Of a stretch of 64,000 nt of DNA, positions 23,093-42,697 are shown piece by piece (the stretch's first letter is position 1; each line of letters opens with the position of its first letter). This DNA comes from Xestospongia muta. Lineage: Eukaryota > Porifera > Demospongiae > Haplosclerida > Petrosiidae. The notes beneath the pieces are model-generated. The model searched no databases. It was not told the origin of the DNA and saw only the letters and a program-made list of their open reading frames with translations. The translations under genes and the position numbers were made by a program. Location: positions 2,272,932 through 2,336,931 of the forward strand of contig OY848925.1 of assembly GCA_963693285.1 (NCBI GenBank), given 5' to 3'.

Positions 23093-23994
23093 TCAAGGTT
23101 TATTGCCAATAATAATGATGACAATAATAGAAATGAAGAAGAACAAAGATCCAACAACTAGTCCTGCTATTGCCAATCGCTTTGCCATATGAATGAAAGC
23201 AAGAGCAACACCTTCCTCTCCAGCTGTTGCATTGTTTAGAGCCTGCATAATGGTAGTTCTTGGTGTAACTTAACTATGATGACATCATATAATGAAATGA
23301 CACATAGTGATGTCATCATTATGATGACATCGCCTAAACCATAAACCAAACCTAACATTATTAACTTTATGAGACATAGTGATGTCATCATAGGACAAGT
23401 TGTTACATCATCAGTCAACAAGAAGCCCCCGCATAATGAAATGTTTGTGCACCTAACACAATTAATAAGGGCCTAGTTCTTATGTATTCTTATTACACCA
23501 AATTAAGGCTACAATCATTGAATTATATATCATACATTTATAAGCAAGCATACAATGTAATAATAGTTAGTGGGTCAGCCTTACCAAAGATGCCACTACT
23601 GCTGCAGGAATAAGACAAATGAGACCACCCAAGCATCCACATACACCACAGAAAGATGCCAACACAACAATGAAAAATAATAGAAATGTAGACTTTTCCT
23701 TGATTGTAGTTGCTGCACCATACCAGTACAGGTAAGGAATAGGTTGTTCTATAATGACATTTTCTGGGTATGTTGCTGGGTAGTCAGCTTGAACAACACC
23801 TGGTTCAGTCCACTTTGGATTCATAGAGTGTTTTAAATAAGTATAGTATAATGGATAATAGATAAATAGCTGTTGTTACCTGAAAATCATGTTGCTGTGG
23901 TGGTTGAGATGGAATCTGATATTGATAAGGATCTAAATAAAACATTATATACTACATAATAATACAACCAATAAAGCTTACCTGCTCCAGACAT
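23093..23994 (-). CDS. CD225/dispanin-like two-span membrane protein
   Basis: Minus-strand exons are 23994-23982, 23932-23880, 23812-23585 and 23242-23093, giving 147 aa; the first exon is only 13 nt. The N-terminal half is rich in Pro, Gln and Tyr (PYQYQIPSQPPQQ; YPATYPENV). Two hydrophobic segments follow: TFLLFFIVVLASFCGVCG... ending LICLIPAAVVASL, then a loop with ALNNATAGEEG, then AKRLAIAGLVVGSLFFF and a long Ile-rich end. An intron right after the first span and the 'AKRLAIAG' start of the second fit the CD225/dispanin family (IFITM and PRRT relatives). The exact subfamily is not clear. An alternative start at 23824 (MNPKWTEP) would skip exons 1-2. Confidence 0.68.
23276..23392. repeat. 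Cluster of TGATGTCATCA-type sites in an intron
   Basis: Four copies of GATGACATC or its complement GATGTCATC occur within ~120 bases of intron 3 of the dispanin-like gene, two of them within the longer repeat ACATAGTGATGTCATCAT. The half-site resembles ATF/CREB-type elements, but this may equally be decay of a small inverted repeat. Confidence 0.5.
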
Positions 23995-24445
23995 ACTAGT
24001 CAATGACTTTGTAGAAACACCAGCTGAACTGTTTTAAGTATGCTATCTGTATTTAAACCTATATAATATTGTACTGCATATATTTTAGATTTTTGTTTAT
24101 ACAAGCAAATTGTTCATTATATCTGTACTCATAAACAATCAGAGAGCTTTGATCTATATTATTGAGTCACTTAAATTTATTGTGTTTGTAAGTATATTTA
24201 TACAAACACAATATATGTTGATTTCTTTGTACACTTAATTGAATATCTTCAACTAAAATGTGAGGAATATCACAATTGAAAATGGAATAAGATCTTGGAA
24301 AATGACATGATGAAGATTCAACATTACTATAATGTAAGATATAAAGAGATATAAGATTACAATAAAAGAAAGAACACGTTGAACATATTATAACCAATAA
24401 GACATATATACATATATATAATATATATAATTAATACAGGTTTAT

Positions 24446-25926
24446 TTATACAGTAGACTGGACATAATTTTTGACATCCAGTATTTGTTTGCCACACATT
24501 GCACAGATCCCCCTCTTGTAAGCACAACCTAAGTTCAAAAAAAGACCATGTTTATATTAATCAAGACTTAATGTATCTATTGTATTTGTTTGTATCATAG
24601 ATCATCAAAATACAATATGTATACAAATATTTAGGAGATGTACAGCACAAAGTAAACAAATTTGATTGGTCGGTTTCAAATATAAGTCATTTATGGTAGT
24701 AAGGTTACTAATGTATTGTTGTGATGTATATCCTGATAGCAATGCCGACAATCCAGGAAACATCACTATTAACTATTTATAGTTATTACTAACTGGTTAT
24801 GTATGTAAAGTAAACCAAAATGTCAACATAACTAGGAGTTTAGACAAATAGCTACAATTATGTTGTGGCTTGCCTATATCAAACAACTGAAAACTATTAG
24901 TAGTATTAGTGAACCAAATGATACTTGTATAATGCTAAAGAGGCTGTTCTACTAGCTATACATTGAATAGACGAGCTGATTATTCCTGAATATGGAGAAA
25001 ACGATTTCTTAACGAGACTATTGTTTCTCTGTATTGCTCCAATTTTAAAAGACTACTAACACTTTCTTCATATTTATCACTCAGTATTGTGGTGATTACA
25101 TCCTTTGTTTTGGCATTGCTCTCAGGATCAAATACTTCATTACTGCCAATAACCTATATTCTATATCTAGAACTCATTACACTGACCTTGACAATAGTTA
25201 GATCCAGCTTGATGAACTGTCTGTTTACATATTTTACATTTGGAGAACTGCATATATGGTGCAAATCTAATGGATATAAATTGAGATTAATATCATTCAA
25301 TCCCATCAAATCACATAATATGATTAATAGTACCACATAAAGTAGTAAAAAATATCTCTCAGTGTTAATATATTATAAATATAATAAGACATTACCTTGC
25401 TCTTCTTGATGTAAGTGCTTTATTTTCTCCCACTTTCCGACCTCCACTCTCTATCAATAAGAAAGGGTTTTGGTCAATGGAGTGTCTTAACAATACAATA
25501 ACAGTTTAAAATTAGGCTGACAACTTTTAATATATTCAGAAAACAATTACGGAACAGGTTTAAATGTGAGCCAAGGCCATTTTAAATTAAGGCAGTGGTT
25601 TTGAAACAGTGCCGACTCTTAACCAGACTTGATATAGAAAGGTGACAAATTACAGTGATATTAAACAAAGTCATATCAATATAGAAATTAAGTCTATGTT
25701 AACATATTGATACCTGACATAACCAATCCTCAAAATCCCTAACTTTCTAACATTAACATTCTGTCAGAACAGCTTTACTTACCAACTGTATTTCGAGCTC
25801 CCGATTTCCATGGATCAGGACAAATCACTCTACCCAACTTTTTTTCGCCTACAAGAAAAAAACACGTGGTAGAACAAGCATCACAAACTACTAAAGCACA
25901 GAGAACTTACAATCTTTACAAACCAT
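24446..25926 (-). CDS. CRIPT: CRIPT, cysteine-rich PDZ-binding protein
   Basis: Minus-strand exons are 25926-25911, 25848-25783, 25450-25396, 25266-25187 and 24528-24446, giving 99 aa (vertebrate CRIPT is 101). Every junction keeps phase and the product aligns end to end: MVCKDCEKKLGRV, PDPWKSGARNT, ESGGRKVGENKALTS, FSKCKICKQTVHQAGSNYCQ, GCAYKRGICAMCGK. The CxxC pairs expected for zinc binding are kept. The C-terminus ends S-T-V, a class I PDZ ligand, although the residue order differs slightly from the vertebrate T-S-V end. CRIPT binds PSD-95-type PDZ domains in animals with synapses and is also linked to the minor spliceosome. An AATAAA signal overlaps the stop codon. Head-to-head with PRPF39. 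Confidence 0.97.
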
Positions 25927-25988
25927 CTTAAGTATCAATTCCTAATTAAGCGTACACGTTGCGTCATTATTTGAATTTTCTATTTAAG
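25927..25988. promoter_or_regulatory. 62-bp bidirectional promoter of CRIPT and PRPF39
   Basis: Only 62 bases separate the two start codons, so both transcripts must start here or inside this gap. It contains ACACGTTGCGTCATT (E-box-like and CRE-like text). The PRPF39 start is embedded in AAGATGGCGG, the classic YY1-type motif at animal start sites, and CRIPT begins with the similar AAGATGGT. Confidence 0.75.
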
Positions 25989-34312
<8,324 letters not shown>

Positions 34313-35665
34313 ATATGGTCATGTCTTTAGGGAAAGTATATTTGATAACACTGTTACTTTCAGTTTAAACTGTGGTTACATCTTAGGGAATAATATTTTG
34401 ATTCAGTTTTTTTGGTATTCAGTTTAAATTTTCATTATGATCACATCTTCAGGAACATAAAATTTGATAATAATTTTCAGTTTAAATATTTGATTCAAAA
34501 ATATTGTACAGGTATTTGAAGTAGGAGTGGCTAGAATGTCCTTTCTAAATACACTTGATCTGCTTCTGTTATTACTGTTGTCTCATTAGATTAGCCATTA
34601 CTACTGTGAAGGGAAAGTACTGCAGATCACTCATGTAGATCATTTCCTTTACAGGAGAAAAGTATATGGTTTCATTATGTACTAATAGTTTCAGAAGTCA
34701 AGATTCAGTCACAACTATACACACTTCATATTTGAATTTCAAATATTTATCTGGCATTAAGTAACAAAATTAACGTAAATATTTCTAAAATCAGTGTCTG
34801 TTTTTGCAGTTATTTCCTTATATTTGTAGCATATTTGGACCCCAATGAGATAGTTGCATCCTTTGAACTACTTCTGAAATGGTATAGCGATACACATGGC
34901 ATGTATGTACTTCCTATCTTAGGACCTTATTTGGTATACATAACTCTTTAAAGATAAAGTGAACATACCACAGTTTAACACAATTACTCTAATGTATGTA
35001 TAACTTATATAACAACATACTACTGTACAACATGCGCAAGTTCAATAATGTATAATAAGAGATGACTGCCAATAAAATATTAGGCAAATAGCCAAGGTAA
35101 GTCATCTAGCATACATCAACAAACAAGAGATGAAAACCATAATGGAAACCTAACCAATAGCAGAGGTTGATTAAACAAGGTAAGATGTTAAAGTGTTCAT
35201 TTTAGGTACTAAGTTTTGGCCAAGTTAGGTAATAAGGGCTTTTGTGCAATAACCATCTTTCCGTAAATAGATACTAAATACACATTAAAGCCCAAACCAC
35301 AAATACATGTTTTAACAGGCACCTCCTTATGTACGTGTGTACAAACACAGTTGGTGAGACACACTACAAGTTATCTTTATAATAAATAAAAGTATATTTG
35401 ATAAGACAATGTACTACAAACAAAAATACAGAAATACTGTATTGTAACTGTTACAACAGAAGATAAGAGTGATAATATAAATAATATACACTGTGATAGT
35501 GGTTACATACTCATGTAATAACAATGTATAGGGAGTGGATTAAGAGTGTACATAACTACAAATCTTACTTGGAAAGTTTGTGCATGTATTGTGCTAGCAG
35601 ATTCTTGCTTGGTTACAGTTGATTATAGCAGATAAAGGATCCTTAAATTAAATTAATAAAGATAA
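34313..35665. other. Intergenic region between PRPF39 and the PPxY gene 3' ends
   Basis: The two flanking genes converge here. Only short ORFs in random frames and AT-rich text were seen. Untranslated 3' sequence of both genes is the likely content. Confidence 0.5.
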
Positions 35666-36253
35666 TTACAAACTTGTGGTACTATCATTATCAGCATTGC
35701 TCTGTTGTTCTATAGTGATAGTCTCTAGTTCATTGTTATTTGAAGTCTCTGACTCAACAACAATAACAACTTCTGATGGAACAGACATTGATGCAATTCT
35801 ATTATCAACTTGTTTGTCATTGTCCTCGATTGGCTGATTGATAACAGAGTTATTGTCAATTGTTATAGAGACATCTGAGTCGTTGTCTCCCACATCAATT
35901 TCATTCTTCTTTTTATCTTTATTTTGGAGAGTACTGTTACATTCTGGTTCAAGTGGAGGTAGAGTCTTTGCTTCATGATATGATGGAGGTGGCGTTCCTG
36001 CAATACGAATTGAGTGGTGCCAATCAAATGTTGGGTTGACTGGCTCAGAAATACTGAGTCTTCTTTGTCGTTCCATTTCAGCTCGTTGTGCTCTTTGCTG
36101 TTCAATTTGTCGTCGAATGTCATTTCTCTTTGCCACAAAAGCTAAACACTGTCTTACTAAAATAACCACGAGTATCATGAAAATAATGATCAGTACCAAA
36201 GTCACAGAAGCACCTATAAATGCTGCAGCCGTCGTATTATCCCCGAACACCAT
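35666..36253 (-). CDS. Single-span membrane protein with PPxY motif (unrecognised family)
   Basis: A single-exon 195-aa ORF. A short N-terminus (~9 residues) precedes a strong membrane segment (residues ~10-35: AAFIGASVTLVLIIIFMILV...), then a basic, Gln/Arg-rich helix (RRQIEQQRAQRAEMERQRR). TPPPSYHEA (about residues 87-95) holds a PPSY motif of the kind bound by NEDD4-family WW domains. The rest is a long acidic Ser/Thr/Asn/Asp tail. The layout recalls PPxY adaptor proteins that bring ubiquitin ligases to membranes, but no named family is identified. The gene lies 400 bp downstream of TAF6L on the same strand, with a separate promoter likely. Confidence 0.8.
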   Translation of the reverse strand: MVFGDNTTAAAFIGASVTLVLIIIFMILVVILVRQCLAFVAKRNDIRRQIEQQRAQRAEMERQRRLSISEPVNPTFDWHHSIRIAGTPPPSYHEAKTLPPLEPECNSTLQNKDKKKNEIDVGDNDSDVSITIDNNSVINQPIEDNDKQVDNRIASMSVPSEVVIVVESETSNNNELETITIEQQSNADNDSTTSL

Positions 36254-36653
36254 TTTAAACTTTCTTTGTTAGAAAAGGGAGGTCTGTGTGATTTGAAGGA
36301 AGAAAGAGACATAAAGATCTAGCACAAATTACAGTATATATATATTATCAAAAGATTCGTTCATACTATCGACAGCAAAATCATCTATATATATAACCAT
36401 CTTACTTTTTACATGAGAAACACAGAAACTTCACAGTCTATTCTCTTGCAGGTAATCCTAAGGCCTCTCGTCCTTCGCTTGTTCACAAACACGCTGAGAC
36501 TGTTGACCGTGCTTAAAAAGAAGTGTGAGGGCGGAACTTGCGGTTTATAATCACAATACGTAATGTCAATATTGTGCAGTATTAAACAACTATGTTAAAC
36601 TAATGTTTGTTATAAAACAAAGAATAATGTTTTTTATCATTGACATAAAAACA

Positions 36654-39600
36654 TCATAACCAACACGAAGAGACAGCATAAAAGGAATTATTACTAAAAA
36701 CAGAAAACTTTCGACCAAAACGTTTCTGACCCTTTAAAACAGGTTGTGACGAGGACAAATGATAGCCTTTTGGTTTAAATTCTAATGGATTATGCATTAA
36801 TGGAAGTCTATACTTCTTAATACAAAATGGATGGCAATGAACAGGTTTAGTAGCTACTGGTTTCCTCATGGCCACTAGTCTCTGACTGCAAATCAAATGA
36901 TGTAACGATATAAACCCTTCCCTTCTCTGATGAGCACGAAAAGACTTATCGATAAGAACTTGTAAATTGGAGCTAGACAAACTAGAGGTGTGGCTAACTG
37001 AGAGCTTTCTTGTTTCATCAACTTTTGGTAAAGTTTTTGCATGAGCCTCTAATTTGAGAATGAGCCTTTCTCCAAATATTTCAACCAGAAACTCGTAGAG
37101 TGAAGTTTTGCCTTCTTGCGATTCTGCTTCAGTATCTTGATTCAATAACAAAGGTACTTGTTGCGAATGAAGTGTTGAGACTAATTTCTGACAATGAGTA
37201 GTTTGTCCATATTCTGAAACTAGTAGGAGTTCAGCAGCAATCTAAAGAACAAAACTCTGTAATAGCAAATACCACATAAAATTGGTGTTTAACTAAAGTT
37301 GCAAATGACAAGGGAATGACTTATTATTAAATACATTGATATCATTGGAATGAAAAGATCATGTTGTGACAGCTGGTTCTAGTCTTATCAATTGAAGGTG
37401 TTTGTTGAGTTGATTTAATCACCAGTATCTAAATATACTTAACTATCATGTGACAAAAATAACCAAAATTACAAATTAAAGAAGTGCCAAGTTATTATAT
37501 ACATTTACTAATTTCCTTATACCAAGTGAGTTCAATAATCACCTCTAATACAGTCAATAATCAACTCTTATACAGTCAATAATCACCTGTAATACAGTCA
37601 ATAATCAACTCTTATACAGTCAATAATCACCTGTAATACAGTCAATAATCAACTCTTATACAGTCAATAATCAACTCTTATACAGTCAATAATCATCTCT
37701 TATATTTATTTATAAATGAGTTGATGTACTATAGTTTACAGCTAAAGGCTATTTATCATGACATAGTTTATCATAACAATCTTACACAAAGTGAATCACT
37801 GTCTTCAGCTATGTTGAATGACAAACACAATGTTATCAGTCTCAAATATTAGACTATAAATAGAACTCTTAAAAATTTTGGACTGAAGTCTATAAATGTT
37901 ACCCAAATATCATAATATTCTTTCCAAAACATATTAGAACTATTATGGCCAATACAAGATCAGTATTAAATGACAAATCAGCATTATTAATTGCAATTAC
38001 CATTACAAATTAAGTACACAGCTATATGTGTGCTGTATGAACTAGTCTTCATATATTAGTATTAAGAATATCTATTAAAAGAATGTTCTTTTGTGTCCTA
38101 TATTATCCAACATTCATCACAGGTAATGATAATTCCAGATGAGGTTAAACAGAACCATCAATAGGAATGCTAACGATATTATGTACAATCATGTATTTTA
38201 TGGCATATGAGGACTGCCCTTAACTGAGCAAATTCACACCATTCATGTTGTTACTATGAAGGTGTAAATCATTACTACATACTCTGATTACAATCACTAA
38301 GACTACTGTGAAATAAGACAAGTTATCGTAGAAGGACATATTCTAAAGTATCCTTATTTGGAATGCTATTAATCAATCAAAAACACAGGCATAAATATAA
38401 CTTTTAGCTCCAAACTATTCCTAAATTCAGTGTTCAGTAAATAATTTCATAACAAAGACTATCAAATTATTTATAACATAATATGAATACAAAGATATGG
38501 TAGTTATTAATTACTCCCTGATTGGCATATAGCCATAACTAGATAGATTTAGAGTACCTGTTTATGAGTGACACTTACTAATATGTGTAATTGATGTTGC
38601 TATTTTGGACTTTACAAACAAAAGTGTAATTCTGAAAACTGGAATGCTACCAGAAGTTATAAAAAAATCATGAAACAATTTTCTTCCAGTACAATAACAA
38701 GTGGTAAAATTAATGAAATTAATGTTGTGTTAGACAAAAATGTAAGCAACACATATCTACAACTTTGTTTTGTGTGTAAAAAGTGTCTGGCAGACTATTA
38801 ACATTTTTATCACTCACTAAAATGACATTATAGACTCTGAGTGCATTCTGCTGATGAGAAGGTTGAGAAGTGTCCAATAGTCCCTGAATATAAGCTGACA
38901 GATATGTCAATCTTGGAAGAAGAATCTCACCAACACTCTACAGAAAGATATTGTCAAATCACACATACACACACACATAATGATCATTAGACAACGTGAT
39001 GAAAATCACACAATAAAAACAACATTGAAAGTTTTCACTTCCAATATATTCTGATCTACTGTCAACAATGAAAACTATTTGTACTCATTCAGTATTTCTA
39101 AATAAAACAATATGTTATGTACCTGCCCTCCTAAGTGACATAGTGAGACTAACACACCATACAGTATAGGTAATGGTGTTTCTGATTGGGACAACTGTTG
39201 AGCAAATGAAGCCTTTAGATCTGTATAATAATTAGCTAAATGAGTACTGCATCTCCTAAGGAGAAAAAAATTATTATAGCTTTTGATTAACCTAATATAA
39301 AAGGGGCCCAAAAACTTAAATATATTCACAAGTTCAAATTTTATGATAAAGTGATTATTATACCACACCTACAATCATTGTATTTGTGAATAGAAGTCCA
39401 TTCTCAATTATTATTCACTTCATCAATTTATATTATTACATCTTGATAGCACAGTGGCCATTATAATTACCTAATGACTTCAGCTAATGCACAAGCTGCC
39501 AATTCTCTTACTTCCCAGTGAGTAACAGTGGCTGAACAATGAAGATAGTCTGAATGAAGAATGATTGACTGTATTAGCACAAGTAATCGTTGTGCCTGGA

Positions 39601-42538
39601 AGAGAAAGAATATAAATAATACAATTTTTAGTTATATGATTATAGTAAGATTGTCTACATGATTTAGTGACATCAATGTGCATCTTACATAGGGATCAAG
39701 AAAAAGTATCTGATTTCCAAAGACAGCTATAACCATTCTGAAAAATCTAACTAGCTGAACTGGAGAAAATTGCGTCCATTCAACCATCTACAACAATAAA
39801 GAGAATATCTGTAACAAACTAACTCATAATATATTTACTGTTTCTTGTATAAATTGACAAAGATAAGGTAAAATGTTAGCCACAGCAGCACTGGTATTAA
39901 GATCATGAAGAGCTACCTATGCATATGAAAAATTACCATTAAATTAAGAAACATGGAGAAAAACTAACTTGTCGTACTTCTTCTTTCTCTCCAGTGATAG
40001 CATCCAATAATAATGATAAATACTTTTGTTGAGCCTGTAATAAAGAGAGTAATTAATGAGGGGTTCAGTGCTTAATGGTCAAATGTTTTGAGAATTCTTA
40101 CACAATTTGTGTACCAAATCATATATTATTTAAATGTTCACTTTCAATTTCCTATATTTGCAAGTCAAACTTGGCAGTCATCACAACACATCAGTGCCTT
40201 TAACAATTTTAGAGAACTAAGCTATTCCCATAGCAAAGTCATTAAAACATTAAAGTAAGACATTCGTTTGTCTACACAAACCTCAGTAGGTATAGTTGTT
40301 AACTCAATAATAGAACGACCACATAATGTAGACTCTGAGAAAGAAAGAAGTTACAATAACACACTTACTACAGAGTATTACCTCCTCTGTCATTGACAAG
40401 AGATGTACCTTCTAATGTTAACCATTGAGCTATATAGAGTATAATGTAGTTACTATAACAAGCATAGTCTTACATGAGGTGGTCATTGGTCTGAACAAGT
40501 CATCATCCAAGTTAGGAGGTGTGTCATATGCTACATCACTAAGTCTGATTTCAGAGTCCATAGTTGAGAACAATCCTGTTTCATGAACATACTGAAAAGA
40601 TGTACTGCTGGCTGGACAACTGTGACCATACACACTCTACAGAAGTATAGCAAATAGACACCAAACAAAGAATTAAATGCTAGTCAACATTAGCTTTACA
40701 TTAATGAGAGATCTTTACATAGCAGTAACATACTGTTGAACAGAGAGAATAGAGTTAATATTGTAATCATTTGATATTATATAAAATCAAGCAAAAGACT
40801 GTAGACTATCCTTTACTGAGAAGGTATGGTAGTCTGGGGCCTAAACTCTCTCAACAAAACTTAGTCAGTTAATAAAATATCCTAATATTTAAAGAAATAA
40901 TTTATTTACTTTGTTGTAGTACAATAAATAAGAAATGATGCGTGTCATTTACTCATTACATTTTAACAACCACAACACACACACACACACACACACACGC
41001 ATACCTCAACATTACTCCATTTCAATGCTCTGTCAACATCAGCTGCTAAAAGTTTACGCCTCTTGGCATGATGAGCAAAATGACAAGCCACCTAAAATTA
41101 AAGAGACAAAAGGAAAGAGGAGATTGAACACGTGTCATAGCCAGTTGGAACCATATAGTTTTGTTTATTCTACATTTTAGCTTTTGCTGACACAGGTTAT
41201 CTCTTATTCAACTAGCTTCTTCAAACAAACATAATATAGAATGTAAAGTGTAACTGAATGAGATGAGAAGAAAAGTAAACAAGATTATAATTTCACTGAA
41301 ATGCAATGAAGACTGGAGAGTTGGCAGAAAATTTGGAGTGACTATGTTATGCTAGATAAAAGAGCTTTGAGAAGCAAGCCAGTTAGAATCATCAAACCAC
41401 AATCCATTGTGAGATGCTTGTTCTAGAACTACTTAAATTCACTGGTTGCCATGTGCACTGGTCTAATTCATATACCATAATACATTAAAATGATTGATCA
41501 TGTAGTGACCAGTCACCTTACCACATGATCCAAAATAATTAGAGGATTGCATTTTCTTACACATTGATATCTTAGGCAAGGATCAGGGATTTCGGTAACC
41601 ATTCTATGAAGTGTATCTTATTGACAATACTCAATTGGTGTGAGTAGCATTGGCACAGTGACTAGTGTTGTTTTTATGGAATTGAAAATTAATTTAGTTA
41701 TCTTTATAATTTTGGCCATCAACTGATTATGACTATTACAATATTATCGATATTTTACTGAAAAGGATACTGTTTATTATTGGTTTTGGTTACTTGTTTT
41801 ATGTTTGTAGTATCAATGTGATAACATACATTATTTCTATGGCAATGCAACAATCTTTGAAAAAACATCCTTTTCATTGTTAATGTGTGATTAAATACCA
41901 GACCTAATAAAACAATGCCAAGTGAGGTAAAGTGTTAAAAAGGTTTGTAGTATTTGTAGCATTTTTCATAGTATTAAAGGCAAATAGTGTTGTACTATAA
42001 TTTATTTATAAATATTAGTTTTGAATTATAGAAAAATCAAGACATTTTTTAATATTATAATATTCTTATAATTTTAGTTATAGCATACTAATATTGTAGT
42101 AAAATAGTTTAAATACAGCTTTTTTATCCATTAAAACTATTATATTCAGTCCTTTACCAACCAGAGGGTGCAGCTCTCACAATGTGGGTGTGACTATCAC
42201 CTTCGCCATACTTGTTAATTGAAAATGGGCTTAGTGGAGTCTATCTGTAGTAAAACACTGACACACCCATTTAATTAACCTGTGGTAAGCTTACTAAATT
42301 ATTTGATATTAGACACATAGAGGATATTCTTAAAAGAAAGGTCCCACACAAAGGACAAACCTAACAAATATACACCATACATGCTTACATTCACAATTTG
42401 TCGAACCCTGTAACTAGCATCTTCTACTAAAGTTGTTGTTATGTTCTCTTGATTGGATAAACCAAAATTTTCGGCAAGAAGTGCCACAGACTCTGCAGGA
42501 ATTCGTGAAAACTGGTTTGAATCTGAAAGTGGATCCAT
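36654..42538 (-). CDS. TAF6L: TAF6L (TAF6-family, SAGA-type complex subunit)
   Basis: Twelve phase-consistent minus-strand exons: 42538-42389, 41091-41005, 40636-40474, 40429-40382, 40334-40282, 40034-39969, 39916-39839, 39787-39689, 39595-39471, 39255-39123, 38937-38818, 37241-36654; 569 aa. A histone fold opens the protein (FSRIPAESVALLAENFGL ... YRVRQIVN, then AKRRKLLAADVDRALKWS). The HEAT-like TAF6 C-domain follows (QWLTLEGTS, VALHDLNTSAAVANILPYL, HWEVRELAACALAEV, LYGVLVSLCHLGGQ). DRALKWSNVESVYG and VALHDLNT look closer to TAF6L than to TAF6. TAF6L scaffolds the SAGA coactivator. The start at 42538 places the fold 8 residues in, as in known TAF6L; an in-frame ATG at 42601 would add 21 residues but lies in the X-box shared with DRC1. 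Confidence 0.88.
37531..37702. repeat. 22-bp tandem repeat in TAF6L intron 11
   Basis: About eight copies of AGTCAATAATCAACTCTTATAC and the variant with CACCTGTAATAC; the two variants partly alternate, giving a 44-bp higher-order period. Head-to-tail with no unique spacers, so this is a minisatellite. Confidence 0.9.
40973..40998. repeat. (CA)n microsatellite beside TAF6L exon 2
   Basis: A run of about 13 CA units ends directly before the splice donor of TAF6L exon 2, which on the minus strand starts GTATGCG and continues into the (GT)n run. Confidence 0.9.
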
Positions 42539-42593
42539 GAAAGTGCACATGTAAAATACTCTTATTATCCGTATAAATTCAATTTTTTCTCTG

Positions 42594-42607
42594 GTTGCCA
42601 TAGTAAT
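42594..42607 (+). promoter_or_regulatory. RFX X-box in the DRC1/TAF6L promoter
   Basis: GTTGCC-AT-AGTAAT matches the X-box consensus GTNRCC-N0-3-RGYAAC at 11 of 12 half-site positions. It lies 90 bp upstream of the DRC1 start codon. RFX factors drive ciliary genes through X-boxes placed close to the start, and DRC1 is a ciliary gene, so both sequence and context agree. Confidence 0.75.
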
Positions 42608-42697
42608 AAGCAACTAGTCTGAAAGCTCAAAAGTAGCTGGGCTCCGCAATCATTTTCTTTATAAAATAGTACGTTATCTCGGCTTTATTATTAGAAT

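Noticed and set aside
35863..36272. ORFs in other frames over the PPxY gene
   Set aside because: Shadows of the 195-aa frame, which alone has a membrane span and PPxY motif.
37531..37702. Possible CRISPR-like array
   Set aside because: Units are head-to-tail with no unique spacers, in an animal intron; it is a minisatellite.
42299..42613. TAF6L start at 42601 or further upstream
   Set aside because: The ATG at 42601 is inside the likely X-box, and it would add an atypical N-terminal extension; the ATG at 42538 gives the family-typical distance to the histone fold. Not fully excluded.
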